A stretch of 35,696 nt of DNA from Planctomycetaceae bacterium (GCA_013813775.1 JACCRE010000107.1:1-35696), one strand, 5' to 3'; positions 16,069-25,073 are shown, numbered from the stretch's first letter. The notes: generated from the letters alone by a model not told the origin. Translations and numbers: made by a program.

Positions 16069-16359
16069 TCAGCCGATCAGCACTGTGGGTAGGCCGAATA
16101 CGATTGTCCCGCCGTGGGCGGTCATATCGCCTAGGCGAGCCGCCGGCATCTTGCCGATGAACGTCTTGAACGAACCGAGCGCGATCACATCCGGCGGACC
16201 GACGCACACGCACATGTCTCCCACGCGAGCGGCCGGTAGTTTGCCGATCAGCGTCGGGAGGCCCCCCGGTGGAAGAATCGGACCGCCGACGTGCGGCACG
16301 ATGCCGGTCACCATCGGGCAAACGTGCATATCGGTGATGCGTGCGGCTGGCATTCCCAT
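16069..16359 (-). CDS. PAAR-domain T6SS spike tip protein
   Basis: PAAR proteins form the sharp cone on top of the VgrG trimer and can carry effectors. This one is 96 residues, a stand-alone PAAR without extension. It has repeated MPAAR-x-GD motifs: MPAARITDMHVCP (3-15), LPAARVGDMCVC (about 41-52) and MPAARLGDMTAHGG (about 71-84), with Cys and His residues for zinc. The ATG at 16359 follows GGGAG with 6-base spacing. It is the last gene of the T6SS cluster, 32 bases downstream of the FHA gene and close to vgrG, as expected for a matched spike and tip. Confidence 0.95.
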   Translation of the reverse strand: MGMPAARITDMHVCPMVTGIVPHVGGPILPPGGLPTLIGKLPAARVGDMCVCVGPPDVIALGSFKTFIGKMPAARLGDMTAHGGTIVFGLPTVLIG

Positions 16360-16391
16360 TGTCGGCTCCCGCGAAAGATGAAAGTTGAAGT

Positions 16392-17576
16392 TCAGCCAGC
16401 CTTGGAATGACCTTCGAGGCCGAACGCCAGAAATCGCTTCTGCATCTCTTCGGCCTTTTCGCCTCCTTCAGCGATCGCGGCGAGTGACAATGCACCGAAG
16501 AGCGCCTGCGGCATGAGATCGGGCGGCGGTGGAACGGTCGGCACGTTCGGCGGCGCCATGCTGCCACCGCTCCAGAACGCGGAAACCGCCGCCCACGAGG
16601 CGGCCGTGCCGTATTCCAGTGCTTCCGCAGCGGCTTGAGCGTTACGGCGATTCTGTTCCGACGGTTCGGCCGCCCAGCGTTCGGCGGCGGCGAGCGCGGC
16701 CACGTCGCCTTTCGACAGGTCGCCGGTCTCACGGACGCAGCGAACCACCCAGCGGACGGCAGCCTGCGGCGGCAAGGCCGCCGCGAGAACCTTCATCGCT
16801 TCGGTGATCAGCCCCTTCGTCGCGAGCGAGTCGATCACGCCGCTTGCCGTCTTCGCCTCGGCGGCGACAGGCTTCGCCGCCTCTTCCAACCGTACGCGAC
16901 TCAAAAGATCGGCAACGGGTTCCAAACGCAGCCCGTGTTCATCGATTTTGATCAGAGGCTGTTCGGTCCTTGCTGCGGGCGGAGAAGCAGTGTGAGCATG
17001 CGGCTGTGAGGCGGTACGCTCGACTCCCCGCTGACCGGTGCCGGCCTGGCCCGGCTCGGCGATCGGTTCATCCTCTTCAATCGGCGGCAGTCCATAGGGC
17101 GAAGCGTTCTGACGACGCCCCCCCGGCTCTGAGATCGGCTCGTCTTCCTCGATCGGCGGGAGACCCGCGACAGCGACCGCCTTTCCAACGGCATGTGCGT
17201 GCGGCGGAGGGGACACGGGCGATTGATCATCGCGGATCGCCAGCATCTCGGGAGTCGTGCTATTACGTACCGACTCGTCCGATGCGAAGCGAACGGCGAA
17301 TCGGCATACGCCTGCACGTAACTCATCGCCGTCGCGTACGATGCCTTCAGCGTCGACTCGTTCATTATTAACGAACGTGCCGTATCGGCTTTGATTCCGA
17401 ACGACGCAACCAGAACCGTCGTAATACAAGTGAAAGTGGCATCGCGACAACGTGGGATCTTGCGGAACGACGAAATCGTTGCCGGCTTCACGGCCCACGC
17501 GCACCGTCTGCCCGGCAGCGACATTCGTTCGAGCCCCGACCGACGGCCCGTCTAACGCTTCAAGGACGACGTACAT
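16392..17576 (-). CDS. FHA-domain protein of the T6SS cluster
   Basis: The 394-residue protein begins with a forkhead-associated domain (1-100) with the phosphothreonine-binding residues: GRE (28-30), SRCHF (44-48) and NQSRYGTFVNN (61-71). A Pro/Glu linker follows that contains the sequence GLPPIEEDEPI-EPG twice, then a C-terminal helical domain with AVRWVVRCVRETGDLS and AAERWAAEPSEQNRR, possibly DUF6931. FHA proteins in T6SS (Fha1/TagH) respond to Ser/Thr phosphorylation. The start at 17576 is chosen because the FHA fold begins there. No PpkA or PppA is in the window. The gene lies between vgrG and PAAR. Confidence 0.85.
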   Translation of the reverse strand: MYVVLEALDGPSVGARTNVAAGQTVRVGREAGNDFVVPQDPTLSRCHFHLYYDGSGCVVRNQSRYGTFVNNERVDAEGIVRDGDELRAGVCRFAVRFASDESVRNSTTPEMLAIRDDQSPVSPPPHAHAVGKAVAVAGLPPIEEDEPISEPGGRRQNASPYGLPPIEEDEPIAEPGQAGTGQRGVERTASQPHAHTASPPAARTEQPLIKIDEHGLRLEPVADLLSRVRLEEAAKPVAAEAKTASGVIDSLATKGLITEAMKVLAAALPPQAAVRWVVRCVRETGDLSKGDVAALAAAERWAAEPSEQNRRNAQAAAEALEYGTAASWAAVSAFWSGGSMAPPNVPTVPPPPDLMPQALFGALSLAAIAEGGEKAEEMQKRFLAFGLEGHSKAG

Positions 17577-17694
17577 GGTTGCCTGTTGCGGTTCCGAACT
17601 ATTGATAACCGGATCGAACGACTGAGGCTGACCGTTGCCCAACAGAAGAAGACGAGTTCGTCGCTGCCTCTGGCCTCGCATCGCCGGCCCTCGA

Positions 17695-19950
17695 CTAATT
17701 GATCATCGCAATGCCGCCCTTGACCATCAGCATTGCCGAGCCGTCGACCTGAGTCATCAATCCCTTAACGCTCGTCTGTACGGTCCCTTCGACCTTGATC
17801 ATCATGCCTTTGATCGTCACTCCCATCTGATCGATCTTGATGCTGCTCTGCCCGACCTTCAACTCAATCGCCTGCATCGCTTCGGTCGAGCTGGCGCCCA
17901 GGTCGAGCTTCGTCGTCTGATTGCCCATCTTGATCGCCAAGTCGTCGTTGCCCATCTTGAGCGTCGAAGTTCGGTTGCCCGTCGCGATTTCAAGCGTGTC
18001 GTTGCCGGTCTTGAGTGTGACGGTGCGGTCCTTGTAGATGCTCACGATCTGGCTGCCATCGCTGCACTGACCTTCCCCTTTCCCGATCGTGACTTCCTGA
18101 CTGTTCCAGATACTCACTAACTGACTTCCGTCGGCGGCCTTCCCCCCGCCTTGGCCGATGGTCATTTCGTGATTATTCCACACGAAGACCAACTGGCTGC
18201 CGTCCTCGCATCCGTCGGAGCCGACTGTGTACGTCTGGTTGTTGTGGATGTCGGTCGTCTGGTCGCCCTTGTCCTTGTCGCTGAAGCCGATCTTCACCGT
18301 GTCGTTGTTTTCAACGACCCGGTTCATGTCGTGCTCGGCATGGACGTAGATTTCTTCTGAACCTTTCTTGTCTTCAAAGCGGATCTCGTTGAAGTGATTC
18401 TCATTGCCCTTGAGTGAGCTGCGGGTCTTGATGCCGCTGCGCGTTTTGTGATCCGGCAGGGTATAAGGGGGCATGTTGTCGAAGTTGTAGACGCTGCCCA
18501 CGACGATCGGGGCGTCTGGGTCGCCTTCGAGGAAGGCGACCAGCACTTCGTGGCCGATGCGAGGCCAGAAATACGTGCCCCATTGAGTGCCCGCCGCGGA
18601 CTGGCCGACTCGAATCCAGCAGGAGCTGTCCTCGTCTTTCTTCCCCTCACGGTCCCAATGGAACTGAACTCTGATTCGTCCATACTTATCGACTGAAATC
18701 TCCTCCTTCGGCTCTCCGACAACAACCGCCGTCTGGATTCCAACGATGACGGGCCGAGGCGTGACGCGCGGCGTTCGGAAGCGCACAGAGTGCGGGATCG
18801 CCGTGAAGCTATTAAAGTAGGAGACACCAGTTTCATTGTCCGAAAAGTAGTCGGGGGACTGGTGCGCCGTGTGATGGATTGACGTCAGGACGCAAGGCCC
18901 TTCGGCGTCCGGCTTTCCACTGCCAGTTGACCCGCCGACGATGCGCTGGATGCGAAATCCCGGCGTCAGGGCACGCGAGTAAGAATTCCCGCTGATCATG
19001 ACGTGACCGGCTTCTTCTTCTTCGATGCGGATTCGGCCGATCCTGGACCCTTCCGGCTCCATCTCCCCGAGCCGCTGGTCCGGCTTGTTGAACGGCTGAG
19101 CGTGTTCGCCAGGGTAGTCATAAATCTCAAGTTTATGATTACCGCCGACATTGAAGCGCCCAACCTCCATGACTTCCAAGGCATTCTTCGGCGTCTGGAA
19201 GTTATAGTCCCGCAGCGAATACATCCCAGAGCGCACCGCCTTCTGGACCTGCCATGACGTGATGCAATCTTCGCGATCGCCCATGCCCGCCTCGGGAAGA
19301 AAGCGAACTTCGCCGTTCTTCAGACCCGGGCATGGCTTGCACGGCTTGTCGAGATCTGAGGCGTCGGCAAGCACGAGTACATGTTTGTCTTCGCTGTGCT
19401 CGAAGAAGTAGAAGATACCTTCCTCTTCCATGAGCCGAGACACGAAATTGAAGTCCGACTCGCGGTACTGGACGCAGTAATCTCGTTTCGTATGTTCACC
19501 CGTCAAGGCGAACCGGAAGTGCTCATTCGCTTGGAAGCCCGCCTTCTCGAACACGGTCTTTATGATGTCCGGGACTGTCTTGTTCTGGAAAACCCGACAA
19601 TCGAATCGCCGCGTCAGCAGCCACAACCAAGGCACGATCTCAGCGTGGTAGTACTGGAATCGCGCGTCACGTCCGCCTTGACTGAAGCGGCTGATGATCC
19701 CCTGGAAATGCCTGTGGCTCTTATCCTGAAGCTCGACACTAATCGTCGCCGGGCGGCCGAGGAGCGCATCGGCGGAGACGGACCCCGCCTTATGAACCTG
19801 AGCGACGAGCTCCACATCGACGCTAAACAGGTGCGAAACGCTCTCCGATGCCGTGAACTGATGCACTAAGAGCGTGTTCGACGGTAGTGTCGTCTTGATC
19901 TGCAGGAGCCTGCCGTCCTGCTTCACTTCTTCGGTGGTCGCAGTGGTCAT
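17695..19950 (-). CDS. vgrG: T6SS spike protein VgrG (TssI)
   Basis: VgrG trimers form the puncturing spike of the T6SS on the Hcp tube. The 751-residue protein has the gp27-like N-terminal barrels (about 1-380, with FSVDVELV, YCVQYRESDFNFVSRLMEEEGIFY), then a gp5-like OB domain (KYGRIRVQFHWDREG, WARVG-like SCWIRVGQSAAGTQWG, WPRIGHEVLVAFLEGDPDAPIVVGSVYN). After that comes a long triple-stranded beta-helix built of short Val/Ile-rich repeats. No extra catalytic domain is attached; the end is GGIAMIN. The ATG at 19950 has GGAAG with 6-base spacing. Three 24-residue repeats lie in the helix. Its upstream neighbour is a probable effector, downstream are FHA and PAAR. Confidence 0.97.
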   Translation of the reverse strand: MTTATTEEVKQDGRLLQIKTTLPSNTLLVHQFTASESVSHLFSVDVELVAQVHKAGSVSADALLGRPATISVELQDKSHRHFQGIISRFSQGGRDARFQYYHAEIVPWLWLLTRRFDCRVFQNKTVPDIIKTVFEKAGFQANEHFRFALTGEHTKRDYCVQYRESDFNFVSRLMEEEGIFYFFEHSEDKHVLVLADASDLDKPCKPCPGLKNGEVRFLPEAGMGDREDCITSWQVQKAVRSGMYSLRDYNFQTPKNALEVMEVGRFNVGGNHKLEIYDYPGEHAQPFNKPDQRLGEMEPEGSRIGRIRIEEEEAGHVMISGNSYSRALTPGFRIQRIVGGSTGSGKPDAEGPCVLTSIHHTAHQSPDYFSDNETGVSYFNSFTAIPHSVRFRTPRVTPRPVIVGIQTAVVVGEPKEEISVDKYGRIRVQFHWDREGKKDEDSSCWIRVGQSAAGTQWGTYFWPRIGHEVLVAFLEGDPDAPIVVGSVYNFDNMPPYTLPDHKTRSGIKTRSSLKGNENHFNEIRFEDKKGSEEIYVHAEHDMNRVVENNDTVKIGFSDKDKGDQTTDIHNNQTYTVGSDGCEDGSQLVFVWNNHEMTIGQGGGKAADGSQLVSIWNSQEVTIGKGEGQCSDGSQIVSIYKDRTVTLKTGNDTLEIATGNRTSTLKMGNDDLAIKMGNQTTKLDLGASSTEAMQAIELKVGQSSIKIDQMGVTIKGMMIKVEGTVQTSVKGLMTQVDGSAMLMVKGGIAMIN
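17989..18204 (-). repeat. Three tandem 24-residue repeats within vgrG
   Basis: Units of 72 bases begin at 18204, 18132 and 18060, each starting DGSQ(L/I)V. The first two share DGSQLV-(F/S)-(V/I)-WN and (E)-(M/V)-TIG; the third is more diverged (DGSQIVSIYKDRTVTL). They would add turns to the beta-helical spike. Confidence 0.75.
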
Positions 19951-20052
19951 AGTATCTTCCGGACTGAAGGCGTTATGCGGTTGTCCGCAGGCGAAATCTC
20001 AATTGGACGAAGCTGTTTTGGAGCAAGGCGCTATTCCCGCGCGAGAGGCTTT

Positions 20053-21282
20053 TTACTTAACCGCTTCGAAGACGCCTCCGGAAAAGTTCTTGATGTCTCG
20101 AAATTTCATTCGCTTTAGAGCGGCTTCGATGATCGCACCATCCTGCCCAACGCCTTGAAACTTGATCACGATTCTCGCGTTCGGCTTCAGCACTCGGTGG
20201 GCATTCGGGATTACTTGATCCCAATCAAGAGTGTTCGGCGGCAGCCGGTTACTCACGATCTCGTCGACGGAATTGGCCTCGAAGAACTCACCTATCTTTT
20301 CGGCTTCTGTCTTCACCAGATTAGGAATGTCATTCCGCGGAGCGACGACGTTAGGATTAACATTAATTGCGTCGGCCACCTCTCCCGTCCCGCCGATATT
20401 CATCACCACCCGTTTCCCAGCCGCACGCAATTGCTTCACCAGAGACAAGGCCGTCTGCCGGAGTCCATCGGCGGCAGCCTGCTCAGACGCGGTCAACAGG
20501 CGACCGAGCAGTGCCTTTCCAACGCCAGTGTTTAAGAGCCGCTTGAGTGCCGCATTGCCGATTTTCTTGGCGACCACGCTCGCGCTCGCGGAGATCAGGA
20601 CACCCACGCGACTGAGTACCGCTCGCGTTCCACCGCCGGCGATCGCGGCAGCCGACGCTCGCGAAAGCATCTTAATGTATGCTCCCACCCCCGCAGTCGC
20701 GAGGATCGCGACGAGATCATTCCCGATTGAGTCTTCAAGCGGGCTCTCTCCCGCAAGTTGTTCCGACAGGATTTGCCCCTCCACATCGAGTACGTACAGC
20801 CGAAAAAATCCGCCGGATTCTTGAAAGCGCGTGTAAGCGACGACAATTCCGGCCGAACTGAGGATTGGGGTCGCCGGTCCCGTCAGGACTCGCTCGTAGC
20901 TTTTGCCCGCGGAGTCCACTCCGAGGCTTTTAGATGACCCATACAGCACGAAGATGCGGCTGATCGCCAGTTCAAAAGAGGTCGCGATCTTCCTGTACTC
21001 GTCCCGCAGGCTGTCATCGACGACCAGCTGCAGGGGCCTCAACTCTGACTGATTCGTCGCGGGATCCGTGACGAGTTGCAACGCTTCAAAGTGCGCAAGC
21101 TCATGGGCTATCCGCAGCGCGTGCTGTTCCGGCGTCGGTCCGAACTGTTGCGGATGGTGCTGGGATGCGTAGCAGTTCGTCTGTGGGCGCGCCACGGCGC
21201 CCCACGCCTGAGCGATTTTGTCCACCGGTCGCGGCGCGGCCTGGCACGTGCCGTGGCAGCGTTTCTCGCCTTCGCCCGCCAT
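20053..21282 (-). CDS. Probable T6SS effector with methyltransferase-like C-terminus
   Basis: This 409-residue protein sits just upstream of vgrG. It has no recognised named family over its full length. The N-terminal part (1-190) is Cys/His-rich at first and holds HELAH (60-64). A Gly/Ala-rich hydrophobic region (about 188-265) may help membrane passage. The C-terminal 120 residues look like a class I SAM-dependent methyltransferase: motif I VVMNIGGTGE (292-301), then INVNP, then DEIVSNRLPPN (340-350) and HRVLKPNARIVIKF (362-375). This modular layout (N-terminal domain, hydrophobic middle, enzymatic tail) is that of polymorphic toxins. The ATG at 21282 has a weak GAAGG upstream. Immunity gene not identified; a structural or housekeeping role cannot be excluded. 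Confidence 0.65.
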   Translation of the reverse strand: MAGEGEKRCHGTCQAAPRPVDKIAQAWGAVARPQTNCYASQHHPQQFGPTPEQHALRIAHELAHFEALQLVTDPATNQSELRPLQLVVDDSLRDEYRKIATSFELAISRIFVLYGSSKSLGVDSAGKSYERVLTGPATPILSSAGIVVAYTRFQESGGFFRLYVLDVEGQILSEQLAGESPLEDSIGNDLVAILATAGVGAYIKMLSRASAAAIAGGGTRAVLSRVGVLISASASVVAKKIGNAALKRLLNTGVGKALLGRLLTASEQAAADGLRQTALSLVKQLRAAGKRVVMNIGGTGEVADAINVNPNVVAPRNDIPNLVKTEAEKIGEFFEANSVDEIVSNRLPPNTLDWDQVIPNAHRVLKPNARIVIKFQGVGQDGAIIEAALKRMKFRDIKNFSGGVFEAVK

Positions 21283-21370
21283 TGAACCTGACCTTCTTTC
21301 AGAGCCCGCCTATTTGTCTGTCGATCATACCGATGTGCCGGATTCAGCGACTCGCAGGTCGAACCCCGGC

Positions 21371-21964
21371 TCATTCCGGCAGCAATGTTGATTCACCGGT
21401 CGGGTCGAATCCCTCCGGCAGATCGAAGTGGCAGTTGTCTGCCCACTTATCCTGGGCACCAGGCGTCAGGCCATTGATGATACGGGTTGGAAACGAATAC
21501 GGAGTCGAAGAACCACCGTCGGAGACGTTCTTCCATTCCGGATGCCCATTCGCGGTGAACTTGGCTCGCTCGCGATCCCAGGCATGCCATTCCTTATCGC
21601 CGACACCACGAATGTCGCACATCGACACCGTGACGTGGGCCCGCGGCCGGAAACGCGTCCCGCGCGTCTTGACTCTGACAAGCACATTGCCTCGCAGGTA
21701 GAACAACTGGCGACCGCCGTTGAACTCACCCGGCCGTTCCGGTGATTCGCCGTCGTTGCGAACACGACGCAAGCCGCATCGAGTGCGAAGGGTATCGTCA
21801 AGCCGCATCAGCGAGGTGATCTTGATCTCGTTGTGCCCATCGGAAGACCGCCGGGGGTGCCCTGCCGCTTCCCAAGTGGGCCTTAAGACGCCGATAATCT
21901 CCGCCACCACCGGTTTCGCACTGGCCAATGCACTTGAGCCGCCGCGTTGCAGTGTTGTGGCCAT
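21371..21964 (-). CDS. Hypothetical protein between clpV and the effector
   Basis: The 197-residue protein is not recognised. The first 60 residues are Ala/Arg-rich; the middle is strongly basic (FYLRGNVLVRVKTRGTRF) followed by AHVTVSMC, and the last part is rich in Trp, Asp and Pro. No signal peptide or membrane helix is seen. The ATG at 21964 is preceded by GGAG about 9 bases upstream. It is transcribed 88 bases ahead of the effector gene and behind the hairpin that follows clpV, so it could be the effector's adaptor chaperone, its immunity protein, or a second effector. None of these can be chosen from the sequence alone. Confidence 0.7.
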   Translation of the reverse strand: MATTLQRGGSSALASAKPVVAEIIGVLRPTWEAAGHPRRSSDGHNEIKITSLMRLDDTLRTRCGLRRVRNDGESPERPGEFNGGRQLFYLRGNVLVRVKTRGTRFRPRAHVTVSMCDIRGVGDKEWHAWDRERAKFTANGHPEWKNVSDGGSSTPYSFPTRIINGLTPGAQDKWADNCHFDLPEGFDPTGESTLLPE

Positions 21965-21999
21965 AGCAAGGATCTCCAGGGGCGACCGGCGATGAGAGA

Positions 22000-22028
22000 G
22001 TGAGGGCCGTCGCAGCGACGGCCCTCAC
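22000..22028. terminator. Hairpin after clpV
   Basis: GTGAGGGCCGTC (22000-22011) pairs perfectly with GACGGCCCTCAC (22017-22028) around a 5-base loop. It lies 55 bases beyond the clpV stop and 36 bases ahead of the next gene. It lacks a strong T tract on the minus strand, so it may be a partial terminator or an RNA-stabilising element separating the core genes from the effector/spike genes. Confidence 0.65.
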
Positions 22029-22082
22029 CATCTTCGGACAAACCTCCGGAGTGTTTCGCGAAACCTTGGAAGAATCAACAAT

Positions 22083-24860
22083 TTAGCCTGCCGAGGCCGC
22101 GACCGCCCGCCCGTTGGCAGACGTCGAGACACCATCAATTGCGTAGGTGAAGTCACCCGCTTCGTCGGTGCCGACGGAGACTTCCGAGAACGGTTCGGCG
22201 ATCGCCATCCGCGACAGAATCTCGCGCGACACCGACGGCAGCAGCGTTCCCGTCAGAATATGATCCACGTTACGCGCCCCGCTTTCGGCATCGCGGCAGC
22301 GGGCGAGGATCGCGTTAACGACGCTGTCCTCGTACTTCAACGTGGCCGCATGATTCTCGCGCAGTCTAGCCGCGATCTTGCTGAGGTTCAGCTCGATGAT
22401 GTTACGCATCACGCTGTCGTCGAGCGCGAAATACGGCACGACGGTCATGCGGCCGAGGAACGCCGGAGCGAACACCTTCAGCAGTTCCGGCCGCAAAGCG
22501 TCGGCGAGCGCCTCTGGACCAGGACGAGTATCCGGATCTGCGCACAGCGACTGAATCACGCCGCTGCCGGCGTTGCTCGTGGCGAGAATGATCGTGTTCT
22601 TGAAATCGATCTCGCGGCCTTCGCCGTCCTCGAGCATGCCCTTGTCGAAAACTTGATAGAACAGCTCCATCACGTCCTGATGGGCTTTTTCGATCTCGTC
22701 GAGCAGCACGACGCTATACGGACGCCGCCGGACGGCTTCCGTCAACACGCCGCCTTCGCCGTAGCCCACATAGCCGGGCGGCGAGCCCTTGAGCCCGCTC
22801 ACCGTGTGACTCTCCTGATACTCGGACATATTAATCGTGACCATGTTTCGCTCGCCGCCGTACAGGATCTCGGCGAGAGATAACGCGGTCTCGGTCTTGC
22901 CGACGCCGCTCGGTCCGACGAGCAGAAACACGCCGACGGGGCGACGCGGATCGACGAGGCTCGCACGAGCCGTTTGAATCCGCTTCGCGATCGCTTCGAG
23001 GGCGTGCGATTGGCCGACGACGCGAGCCTCGATGCGTTCCTTGAGCTCCGTCACCTTCTTGATCTCGTCGGTCAACATGCGGCCGACGGGAATGCCGGTC
23101 CAACCCGAGACGACCTCGGCGACCGACTGCGAATCGACGCAGGGCTGCATCAGCGGACGCTCGCCCTGAATCGAGCGAAGTTGCTCACCCAGTTCTTGCA
23201 GTTCCTTACGAAGCGTCGCTTGGGCGGCCGCCGGTTGACTATTGCCGGTTGCGGGCGTTTCACCTTCGGCCTTCGTCGCCGCGGGAGGCTTCGCATCGGC
23301 GAGCGGAGCGCCGTTGGACTCGGCCGTCTTGCCCGAAGATTCTTCGAGCATCTGCCGGATCTCGCGGATGCGCGCGACGAGATCCTTTTCTTTCGCCCAT
23401 TGATCCTCGACCGCCGTCAGATGAGTTCGGGCCTCGGTGAGTTCCTCGTTGAGCGCGGCCAGACGCTCGGCGTGATTGCCGCCCGAGGCCGATTCGCGCC
23501 GCAGGATGTCGATCTTCGTTTCGAGCGACGAAATCCTGCGGCGCCCGTCCTCGACGATCGCCGGAGTGGCGCCGTTACCCAGTGCCACCCGCGCCGCCGA
23601 GGTGTCGAGCAGGCTCACCGCCTTGTCGGGCAGTTGCCGGCCGGCGATGTAGCGGTGCGAAAGCCGCACGGCGTCTTCAATGGCTTCGTTGAGAATCTTC
23701 AGGCCGTGATGCTTCTCGAGCGTCTTTGCGAGACCTTCGAGCATACGAATCGCCGTCGGCTCGTCCGGTTCTTCGACCTTCACGACCTGGAATCGCCGTG
23801 CGAGGGCCGCATCCTTCTCGAAGTACTTCTTGTATTCCGACCAAGTCGTCGCTGCGATCGTGCGCAGTTCGCCGCGCGCGAGTGCGGGCTTCAACAGGTT
23901 CGCCGCGTCGCCCTGCCCGGCCTGTCCCCCCGCGCCGATGAGGGTGTGCGCCTCGTCGATGAACATGATCACCGGCCGCGGCGACGCCTTCACTTCTTCG
24001 AGCACGGTCTTCAGCCGGTTCTCGAACTCACCTTTCACTCCCGCACCCGCCTGCAACAGGCCGAGGTCGAGCGTTCGCAGCACGACATTCTTCAACGGGG
24101 GCGGCACGTCGCCTTCCGCGATGCGCAACGCAAAGCCTTCGACGACGGCTGTCTTGCCGACGCCGGCCTCACCCGTGAGGATCGGGTTGTTTTGGCGACG
24201 ACGCATCAAAATATCGATGAGCTGCCGAATCTCGAAGTCGCGGCCCAGCACCGGATCGATTTTGCCGGACTTGGCTTTGGCCGTCAGATCGATCGTGTAC
24301 TGATCGAGCGAGGTCGTGCCGGCTGCGCGAGCAGGGCCCCCGCCGCTGGAGCCAATGTCTGCATCCGCTCCACCGGACGACGCCTCGTTCTCCGACGAGT
24401 CGCGGCAGATCGTGGGCAGATCTTTCTTGAGGCCGTCCACCGGAATCCGGGCGAACTCCGGGACGCCTTCAGAAACCAGGCGCAGTTCCCGATCGGCGAG
24501 CAGCGCGACGAGCAGGTGGCCGGAGCGTACCTTGGTGGCGCCGTACTCGATTGAGGCCGCGATCCACGCCGAGCGTACGAGATCCACAATCTGCGGCGAC
24601 AGGGCCGGCGGCCGGCTGTTGCCGGTCTTCAGGCGATCGATCGCGCGCGTCAGGCTCGCTTCGACGCGACTGCGATCGATCTCGTATTGCCGCAGCACCT
24701 TGTTGAGGTCGTCGTCGGTCGTTTCGAGCAGCTTGAAGAGCCAGTGCTCGATCTCGACGTTGTAATTCGTGCGGGAAAGGCAAAGTCCGGCGGCGGCCTC
24801 GAGAGACCGGCGGCAGGTTTCGTTCAATTTGCCGACGAGCGGCTTCAAGCTGACGTCCAC
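22083..24860 (-). CDS. clpV: T6SS AAA+ ATPase ClpV (TssH)
   Basis: ClpV disassembles the contracted TssB/TssC sheath for reuse. The 925-residue protein has the Clp N-domain (1-150) and two AAA+ modules. Module one has Walker A GEAGVGKT (230-237) and Walker B VIMFIDEA (297-304); module two has GPSGVGKT (649-656) and SVVLLDEIEKA (716-726). A coiled middle domain (about 440-510) is followed by an Ala/Pro/Thr-rich linker (about 511-550) longer than I expect in ClpB. The GTG start at 24860 has GGGAG with 7-base spacing. T6SS context separates it from ClpB. It follows tssG after a 213-base gap that has no gene. Confidence 0.96.
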   Translation of the reverse strand: MDVSLKPLVGKLNETCRRSLEAAAGLCLSRTNYNVEIEHWLFKLLETTDDDLNKVLRQYEIDRSRVEASLTRAIDRLKTGNSRPPALSPQIVDLVRSAWIAASIEYGATKVRSGHLLVALLADRELRLVSEGVPEFARIPVDGLKKDLPTICRDSSENEASSGGADADIGSSGGGPARAAGTTSLDQYTIDLTAKAKSGKIDPVLGRDFEIRQLIDILMRRRQNNPILTGEAGVGKTAVVEGFALRIAEGDVPPPLKNVVLRTLDLGLLQAGAGVKGEFENRLKTVLEEVKASPRPVIMFIDEAHTLIGAGGQAGQGDAANLLKPALARGELRTIAATTWSEYKKYFEKDAALARRFQVVKVEEPDEPTAIRMLEGLAKTLEKHHGLKILNEAIEDAVRLSHRYIAGRQLPDKAVSLLDTSAARVALGNGATPAIVEDGRRRISSLETKIDILRRESASGGNHAERLAALNEELTEARTHLTAVEDQWAKEKDLVARIREIRQMLEESSGKTAESNGAPLADAKPPAATKAEGETPATGNSQPAAAQATLRKELQELGEQLRSIQGERPLMQPCVDSQSVAEVVSGWTGIPVGRMLTDEIKKVTELKERIEARVVGQSHALEAIAKRIQTARASLVDPRRPVGVFLLVGPSGVGKTETALSLAEILYGGERNMVTINMSEYQESHTVSGLKGSPPGYVGYGEGGVLTEAVRRRPYSVVLLDEIEKAHQDVMELFYQVFDKGMLEDGEGREIDFKNTIILATSNAGSGVIQSLCADPDTRPGPEALADALRPELLKVFAPAFLGRMTVVPYFALDDSVMRNIIELNLSKIAARLRENHAATLKYEDSVVNAILARCRDAESGARNVDHILTGTLLPSVSREILSRMAIAEPFSEVSVGTDEAGDFTYAIDGVSTSANGRAVAASAG

Positions 24861-25073
24861 GCGATCGCTCCCGACCTCATCCCTTCGCGAGTGCTCGGCG
24901 TGAGGTCGATCGCCAAGTCGCTACGATGCTCTAGCCGCACCGAGGCATGTTGCCAGTTCCGGAAAATCAGCAGAGCGGTTTCGGGCCGTCCCCTACCGTA
25001 TCTGCACGGCACTCCAGAGTCTATAAGTCAGGTCACGGACCGCGCAGTTTCCCGACCGGGTACGCCGACTGCG

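Noticed and set aside
22974-24554. 526-codon plus-strand frame opposite clpV
   Set aside because: Long antisense frames are common opposite high-GC genes; the translation is Arg/Leu-rich with no motifs, and clpV on the other strand is certain.
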